The notes beneath the pieces are model-generated. The model was not told the DNA's origin. It saw only the letters and a program-made list of their open reading frames with translations, and made no database searches. A stretch of 10,533 bases of DNA, taken from Candidatus Sericytochromatia bacterium. Lineage in GTDB: Bacteria; Cyanobacteriota; Sericytochromatia; JACMPN01. The stretch spans positions 1 through 10,533 of the forward strand of contig JACMPN010000593.1 of assembly GCA_014377495.1 (NCBI GenBank). The letters run 5' to 3'. Of this stretch, positions 6,440-10,533 are shown piece by piece (position 1 is the stretch's first letter; the number at the start of each line of letters is the position of its first letter). Both the position numbers and the translations under genes were made by a program.

Positions 6440-7393
6440 ATGCAATACCGCCAGTTGGGAAACAGTGACCTGCATGTCTCCGAGATCAGCCTGGGATCCT
6501 GGCTGACCTATTCGGGCGGCGTCGCCGGCGAGCAGGCGGCCGCCTGCATCCGTGAAGCCTTCGATGTCGGCATCAACTTCATCGACACGGCCAACGTCTA
6601 TGGCCGGGGAGCCTCCGAAACCTTTCTCGGTGAGGCGTTGGGCACGGTGAAGCGGGATTCTTACATCCTCGCCACCAAGCTCTTTTTCCCCATGTCCGAG
6701 ACTGATCAGGGCCTGTCGGCCGCTCAAGTCCGCAAACAGATCGATGCGTCGCTGCAGCGTCTCCGCACGGACTACGTGGATCTCTACCAATGCCACCGCT
6801 GGGATCCGCTGACCCCGCTGGCAGAAACAATGTCGGCGATGACTGAGGTGGTCCGTCAGGGCAAAGCCCGCTACATCGGCTTCAGCGAGTGGACAGCCGA
6901 TCAGATCCGGGCGGCCATGGCCATCCCCGGCGTCGCCCGCTTCGTCTCCAGCCAACCGCAATATTCGATCATCCACCGCGAGCCCGAAGCCGACGTCTTT
7001 CCTCTCTGTGCCGCCAATGGCATCGGCCAGATCGTCTGGTCGCCGCTCGCCCAGGGTGTCCTCACGGGCAAGTACCTGCCTGGCCAACCGCCTCCGGTGG
7101 ACTCCCGGGCGGCCAGCCCGGCGATGAATTACTTTTTGCAGCCGGAAGACCTCAACGATGACCTGCTCACGGCGGTGCAGAATCTCAAGCCCCTTGCAGC
7201 CGAGGCCGGCCTGTCCATGGCCCAATTGGCCCTCGCCTGGGTCCTGCGGCAGCCCGAAGTGTCGTCGGCGATCATCGGGGCCAGTCGGCCCCAGCAGGTC
7301 AGGGACAACGCCGCCGCTTCCGGCGTGACCCTGTCGGCGGACCTGCTGGCCGCCATCGACCGGCTGATGCGCCCCGTCATGGCCCACACCTAA
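6440..7393 (+). CDS. Aldo/keto reductase, Kv-beta-like (AKR6-type) family (317 aa)
   Basis: This is an NADPH-dependent oxidoreductase of the TIM-barrel aldo/keto reductase superfamily, reducing aldehydes or ketones to alcohols in the cytoplasm. The start at 6440 gives the typical N-terminus MQYRQLGNSDLHVSEISLGS and has GAGAGG nine nt upstream. The catalytic tetrad is visible as D49, Y54 (FIDTANVYGRG), K80 (ILATKLF) and H119 (DLYQCHRWDP). Nucleotide-binding elements are WSPLAQGVLTGKY (200-212) and IIGASRPQQVRDN (278-290). The early SWLTYSGG and ETDQGLSAAQV stretches resemble the group related to the potassium-channel beta subunits, in which bacterial members are plain reductases. Length is normal for the family. 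The physiological substrate cannot be read from the sequence. It follows the uncharacterised 125-aa gene after 13 nt, so the two products may act together. Confidence 0.93.
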   Translation: MQYRQLGNSDLHVSEISLGSWLTYSGGVAGEQAAACIREAFDVGINFIDTANVYGRGASETFLGEALGTVKRDSYILATKLFFPMSETDQGLSAAQVRKQIDASLQRLRTDYVDLYQCHRWDPLTPLAETMSAMTEVVRQGKARYIGFSEWTADQIRAAMAIPGVARFVSSQPQYSIIHREPEADVFPLCAANGIGQIVWSPLAQGVLTGKYLPGQPPPVDSRAASPAMNYFLQPEDLNDDLLTAVQNLKPLAAEAGLSMAQLALAWVLRQPEVSSAIIGASRPQQVRDNAAASGVTLSADLLAAIDRLMRPVMAHT

Positions 7394-7471
7394 GGTAGGC
7401 TTACCGTTCAAAATGCCAAACAGCCCGTATGCTGGTTCTTGGGCGTTTTGCATGCGACGGGGGTCAGGTTG

Positions 7472-7476
7472 GGAGG
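7472..7476 (+). promoter_or_regulatory. Ribosome binding site deciding the amidase start
   Basis: GGAGG stands four nt before the GTG at 7481 and is the best Shine-Dalgarno match before this gene. The frame also offers TTG codons at 7439, 7448 and 7469, but none has a comparable site. The spacing is short, so the choice is not certain. Confidence 0.5.
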
Positions 7477-7480
7477 CAGG

Positions 7481-8122
7481 GTGAACGTAGGTCAGATCGC
7501 CGCCACGGCAACCTGCCTGTTGGTCAGCGCCTGCGCTGCAAGCCAGCGCCAGCCGGCACTCGATCCCTGGCAGGCGCCGGACGTACTTCATGCCGGGCTA
7601 CCGCCCTTGCCGCCGGTGACCGAGATACTCTCGCCCCATTGCGATGACCGGCGGGCGGGACGCGTGACAGCGATCGTCCTGCACCACACGGAAGGGGCGA
7701 GCGACGCCGCTGCCGTCGCCCGGTACTTCCAAAATCCCGTGCGCAAGACGAGCGCCCATTACATCGTCGACCGGGATGGCTCGCTGATCCGGTGCGTGCC
7801 GGACCCAAAACGGGCCTGGCACGCCGGGGTCAGCCGCTTTCAGGGCGTTAGCGGCGTCAACGAGTTTTCGATTGGCATCGAGATCTGCAACCGGGGCGAC
7901 CACATCGAGCCGTATCCGCCGGCCCAGATGAGCACCGTCGTCCGCCTCGTGGCCTGGCTGGCAACCGTTTATCACCTGCCCATGAGCCGGGTGACCCGCC
8001 ATCGGGACATCGCCTTACCGCCCGGTCGCAAGAGCGATCCGTCGGACAACTTCGACTGGCCCGGCGTGCTGGTGTCCGCCCAACGCCTGCTGGACAGGCG
8101 CCAGGATACAGCGGGACCTTAG
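7481..8122 (+). CDS. Lipoprotein N-acetylmuramoyl-L-alanine amidase (Amidase_2/AmpD family, AmiD-like)
   Basis: This is a zinc hydrolase that cuts the bond between N-acetylmuramic acid and L-alanine in peptidoglycan or its fragments. Numbered from the GTG at 7481 (213 aa), a lipobox LVSAC ends at C18, so the enzyme is probably anchored in the envelope, like E. coli AmiD and unlike cytosolic AmpD. Predicted zinc ligands are H68 (IVLHHTEG), H174 (RHRDIALPPGRKSDP) and D186. Catalytic residues by analogy with AmpD are E134 (GIEICN) and K184. AHYIVDRDGSLIRCV and AWHAGVS complete the family signature. No C-terminal peptidoglycan-binding domain follows, unlike full-length AmiD. The n-region from GTG lacks a positive charge; the TTG at 7469 would add an arginine, so a slightly longer signal peptide is possible. 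The gene stands 87 nt after the reductase and ends at the hairpin at 8127. No gene symbol is assigned. Confidence 0.9.
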   Translation: MNVGQIAATATCLLVSACAASQRQPALDPWQAPDVLHAGLPPLPPVTEILSPHCDDRRAGRVTAIVLHHTEGASDAAAVARYFQNPVRKTSAHYIVDRDGSLIRCVPDPKRAWHAGVSRFQGVSGVNEFSIGIEICNRGDHIEPYPPAQMSTVVRLVAWLATVYHLPMSRVTRHRDIALPPGRKSDPSDNFDWPGVLVSAQRLLDRRQDTAGP

Positions 8123-8126
8123 CAAA

Positions 8127-8158
8127 GTGGGTCTCCGACACCGGTGTCGGGGACCCAC
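8127..8158. terminator. Bidirectional hairpin terminator between convergent amidase and fadD
   Basis: GTGGGTCTCCGACACC (8127-8142) and GGTGTCGGGGACCCAC (8143-8158) are reverse complements with one T-G wobble, giving a stem of about 14 bp around a four-base loop. It begins four nt after the amidase stop (8120-8122) and ends eight nt before the fadD stop codon on the other strand. Flanking runs are modest: on the minus strand TTTGC follows the stem, while on the plus strand CCAAAACA follows, so termination should be better for fadD. Position and stem strength support a shared terminator. Confidence 0.75.
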
Positions 8159-8166
8159 CCAAAACA

Positions 8167-9834
8167 TTACTTGGCGGCCGGCTCCCGCAGGGCCCGCCGG
8201 AGGATCTTGCCCACGTTCGTTTTGGGCAGATCGGGGCGGAATTCCACGTGTTTGGGCACTTTGTAGCCGGTGAGCTGGATGCGGGCGAACTCCCGGACCT
8301 CCTCCACCGTGAGGGATTCGTCCTGCTTGACAATGAAGGCCTTGATCGCCTCACCCGCATGATCGTCCGGCACCCCGATGACGGCCACTTCCAGGACTTT
8401 CGGGTGCTGGGCGAGGACGTCCTCCACCTCGTTCGGGTACACGTTGAAGCCGGAGACGAGGATCATGTCCTTCTTGCGGTCGACGATGCGAAAGAACCCG
8501 TCCGGTTCCGCTTTGGCGACGTCACCCGTGAACAGCCAGCCGTCCTTGATCACCTTGTCGGTCTCGTCCTGGCGCTGCCAGTAGCCCGCCATCACCTGCG
8601 GGCCCCGCACGCAGAGCTCCCCTGGCTCACCGATCGGCAGCTCGGTGCCGTCGTCATCGACGATCTTGATCTCGGTGGAGGGGAAAGGCAGCCCGATCGT
8701 GCCGATCTGTTCATGGCCGTCGATCGGGTTGCACGAGACGACAGGTGAGGCCTCTGTCAGCCCGTAGCCTTCCACGAGCGGGGTGCCGGTGATTTTCTTC
8801 CAACGGTCGGACACGGCGCTCTGCACGGCCATCGCCCCGCCAACGGTGGTTTTCAGCTTCGTGAAATCGAGTTTGGCAAACTCGGGGCTGTTCATCAGGG
8901 CGTTGAACAGTGTGTTCACCCCCGTGATCACGGTAAAGGGGTTGTCCTGCAGTTCCTTGATGAACGCCGGGATGTCACGGGGGTTCGTGATCAGCACGTT
9001 GGCGCCGCCGAACCGCATGAACGTCAGGCAGTTCACGGTCAGCGAAAACACGTGATACATCGGCAGGGCCGTGATCACGACCTCTTCGCCTTCCCGCAGG
9101 GTGGGTGACATCCAGGCGTAGTTCTGTTCCATGTTGGCGCAGATGTTGCGGTGGGTGAGGATGGCGCCCTTGGAGACGCCCGTCGTGCCACCCGTGTACT
9201 GGAGAAAGGCGATGTCGTCCGGCGTGACGGTGACGGGCACCGGGGCCTGGGCAGCCCCGTACTCCAGCGCCTGCGTAAAGGTCACGGCACCGGGCAGATA
9301 GTAAGCCGGGACCATTTTCTTCACGTATTTGACGACGGCGTTGACGATCAGGCCCTTGATCATGCCCAGCATGTCGCCCATTTCGGTGACAATCACGGTC
9401 CTGATCGCCGTCTTGCCGATGATTTCCTGCAGGTTGTGGGCAAAATTCGCCATGATCACGATGGCGACGGCACCGGAATCCGTGAACTGGTGCGCCATCT
9501 CCCGTGGGGTGTACAGCGGGTTCGTGTTGACGACGATCAGGCCGGCCCGCAGGGCCCCGAACAGGGCGATGGGGTATTGGAGGGCGTTCGGCATCTGCAA
9601 GGCGATGCGATCACCCTTCGTCAGCTTGGCGACGTGCTGCAGGTAGGACGTGAAGTGGGTGACCTGGCGATCCAGCTCCCGGTAGGTCATGTGCCGACCC
9701 ATGTGGATGAAGGCCGTGCGGTCAGAAAAGCGCCGGCAACCGTCTTCAAAGACCTCGGCGATCGATGCGAAGCGCTCCGGGTCGATCTCGGTGGGGACGT
9801 TTTCGGGATAGGACGAGAGCCAAATCTTTTCCAT
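8167..9834 (-). CDS. fadD: Long-chain-fatty-acid--CoA ligase FadD (555 aa)
   Basis: The enzyme activates long-chain fatty acids with ATP and CoA, through an acyl-AMP intermediate, to acyl-CoA for beta-oxidation or lipid synthesis. It works at the inner face of the cytoplasmic membrane and helps drive fatty-acid uptake. The start at 9834 gives MEKIWLSSYPENVPTEIDPE, like the E. coli FadD N-terminus, and has GGAG five nt upstream; a longer frame extends to 9939 but is not needed. Adenylation motifs in order are YTGGTTGVSKGA (213-224, phosphate loop), GYGLTEASP (356-364), TGD (436-438), DRKKDMILVSGFNVYPNEVE (452-471, the fatty-acyl ligase signature and hinge) and NVGKILRR with catalytic K543. PLYTPRE (106-112) and NFAHNL (130-135) are also typical. 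Length is close to E. coli FadD (561). The gene converges on the amidase gene. The 141 nt upstream show no clear promoter or FadR operator that I can defend. Confidence 0.96.
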   Translation of the reverse strand: MEKIWLSSYPENVPTEIDPERFASIAEVFEDGCRRFSDRTAFIHMGRHMTYRELDRQVTHFTSYLQHVAKLTKGDRIALQMPNALQYPIALFGALRAGLIVVNTNPLYTPREMAHQFTDSGAVAIVIMANFAHNLQEIIGKTAIRTVIVTEMGDMLGMIKGLIVNAVVKYVKKMVPAYYLPGAVTFTQALEYGAAQAPVPVTVTPDDIAFLQYTGGTTGVSKGAILTHRNICANMEQNYAWMSPTLREGEEVVITALPMYHVFSLTVNCLTFMRFGGANVLITNPRDIPAFIKELQDNPFTVITGVNTLFNALMNSPEFAKLDFTKLKTTVGGAMAVQSAVSDRWKKITGTPLVEGYGLTEASPVVSCNPIDGHEQIGTIGLPFPSTEIKIVDDDGTELPIGEPGELCVRGPQVMAGYWQRQDETDKVIKDGWLFTGDVAKAEPDGFFRIVDRKKDMILVSGFNVYPNEVEDVLAQHPKVLEVAVIGVPDDHAGEAIKAFIVKQDESLTVEEVREFARIQLTGYKVPKHVEFRPDLPKTNVGKILRRALREPAAK

Positions 9835-9975
9835 GTCTGCTCCATTGCTGCCATGTATCAAACCCGGCCGTATCGTCGTTGTCGGATCACGAGGGCTTGA
9901 CCGCTTTGTCGGGACGTTGCTGCGTTCCCGCATTTTCACTCAAGCGGCCATCCCGGACAAGCCGGAACACGCCCG

Positions 9976-10533
9976 TTACTGTTGCTGGACCCGCATCTGA
10001 TGCCGGCGCTTCACCCACTGGTATGCCGTCGGGCTGACCGGGGCGATCGACGGGCGGACCGTCGGTTTCGGCTCGGGCTTCATGTATTGGCCCAGCAGGA
10101 TCGCCTGCGGGGCCTGGGGATGCCACCGGTATAACGAGGCGATGAGGCCGTCCGGCCGTTCCGCCGTCGTCTTGGTGCGGTTGGCATCGAGGACGTTGGC
10201 CAGTTCCAGCAGGTTGGTATCCGGCTTGACGGTCATCTGGCTCGCGTAGCCAGTGGCCGGACGGACGATCAGCCGCAGACCGAGTTTGCCGTCCAGACCG
10301 GTCTGCGGGTCCCGCTGGTGCCAGACAAAGGGGAGGAGTTCGACGGAGCGGATGTCTTTCCAGGCGATGAATTCGTCGGCTGCCCCCCGGGCATTGGTGC
10401 GCCACATTCCCCGGCCATCGAGTTGGGAGACCTCGCCGCCGCCCAGCCAGAAGGTCAGGCCGAACAAGCCCCACAGGGCCGGCAGGATGCGCAGGGCCCA
10501 CCCGCGCCGGCTCGCCGAAAACAGGGCCACCAG
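9976..10533 (-). CDS. Membrane-anchored protein with possible PH-like domain (partial at the N-terminal end)
   Basis: The frame stays open to the window edge; a GTG at 10530 would give 184 residues, but the true start may lie beyond. A single hydrophobic segment, WALRILPALWGLFGLTFWLG (about residues 11-30 from that GTG), is followed by a soluble domain. The pattern GRGMWRTNARGAADEFIAWKD, then DIRSVELLPFVW and GLRLIVRP, recalls the strands of small bacterial PH-like domains, where a short loop leads to an 'I-x-W-x-D-I' segment. This is a weak structural guess, not a family match. The tail is proline- and lysine-rich (YMKPEPKPTVRPSIAP) and ends RRHQMRVQQQ, so it is basic. The stop is 141 nt before fadD, read in the same direction; co-transcription is possible but unproven. 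Function unknown. Confidence 0.7.
   Translation of the reverse strand: MVALFSASRRGWALRILPALWGLFGLTFWLGGGEVSQLDGRGMWRTNARGAADEFIAWKDIRSVELLPFVWHQRDPQTGLDGKLGLRLIVRPATGYASQMTVKPDTNLLELANVLDANRTKTTAERPDGLIASLYRWHPQAPQAILLGQYMKPEPKPTVRPSIAPVSPTAYQWVKRRHQMRVQQQ

Noticed and set aside
7394..7405. GGTAGGCTTACC, a near-palindrome just after the reductase stop
   Set aside because: It is only a 12-base imperfect palindrome without loop space or a T-run, so it is not a terminator; as an operator it has nothing to support it.
6365..7591. A 408-codon open frame on the minus strand opposite the aldo/keto reductase
   Set aside because: The plus-strand frame has the complete catalytic tetrad and family motifs; the antisense frame is Gly/Arg/Asp-rich without domain signals and spans two plus-strand genes.
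9151..9900. A 249-codon plus-strand frame opposite fadD
   Set aside because: It is rich in Asp, Gly, His and Arg as expected of an antisense frame of a GC-rich gene, and lies wholly within a well-supported fadD.
9835..9975. Search for a promoter or FadR-type operator in the gap upstream of fadD
   Set aside because: TA-rich bits such as TGATAC near the start do not pair with a good -35 box, and I could not see a convincing FadR site, so nothing is claimed.
1..10533. Mobile element, CRISPR array, tRNA or riboswitch
   Set aside because: I saw no transposase or integrase motif, no regularly spaced direct repeats with spacers, no tRNA-like cloverleaf and no known aptamer consensus on either strand by eye. 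The only tandem repeat is the coding QPPYG unit.

Overview
The window is GC-rich, gene-dense bacterial DNA. The evidence for Pseudomonadota is a FadD of the E. coli type and a Cache/HAMP receptor whose HAMP segment carries the DEIGSMAR-type motif common in proteobacterial chemoreceptors. I cannot place it more precisely by eye. There are no tRNA or rRNA genes, no CRISPR array, no transposase and no phage structural genes, so it looks like ordinary chromosome with some poorly characterised genes.

Layout: (1) 1-1138, minus strand: N-terminal 379 residues of a membrane receptor (TM, double Cache-like sensor, TM, HAMP), cut by the window edge, probably a chemoreceptor or sensor kinase/cyclase. 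(2) 1291-5046, minus: one very large gene (1251 aa) with no signal peptide. It holds an N-terminal propeller-like region, a helical segment, a four-cysteine zinc ribbon, six NHL/PQQ-like blades, a second helical segment and six more blades. It is the most unusual object here and lies upstream of the receptor in the same direction. (3) 5047-5314: a divergent intergenic region with two short inverted repeats. (4) 5315-8122, plus strand: a lipoprotein with a QPPYG tandem repeat and two EF-hand loops, an unrecognised 125-aa protein, an aldo/keto reductase closely coupled to it, and a lipoprotein of the zinc amidase (Amidase_2/AmpD) family. (5) 8127-8158: a strong hairpin between convergent genes. 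(6) 8167-10533, minus: fadD, and upstream of it the C-terminal part of a single-TM protein with a possible PH-like fold, running off the window.

Functional reading: the left half is signal-sensing and scaffold-like (receptor plus giant propeller protein). The middle contributes two envelope lipoproteins, one possibly calcium binding and one peptidoglycan-trimming, with a redox enzyme pair between them. The right end activates long-chain fatty acids to acyl-CoA. Only the pair at 6049-7393 shows clear operon-type spacing (13 nt, with the second gene's ribosome binding site overlapping the first gene's stop). The receptor/propeller link rests on direction and neighbourhood only. No complete novel system is demonstrable, but the giant propeller/zinc-ribbon protein and the small cysteine/histidine-rich protein coupled to the reductase are the best leads.
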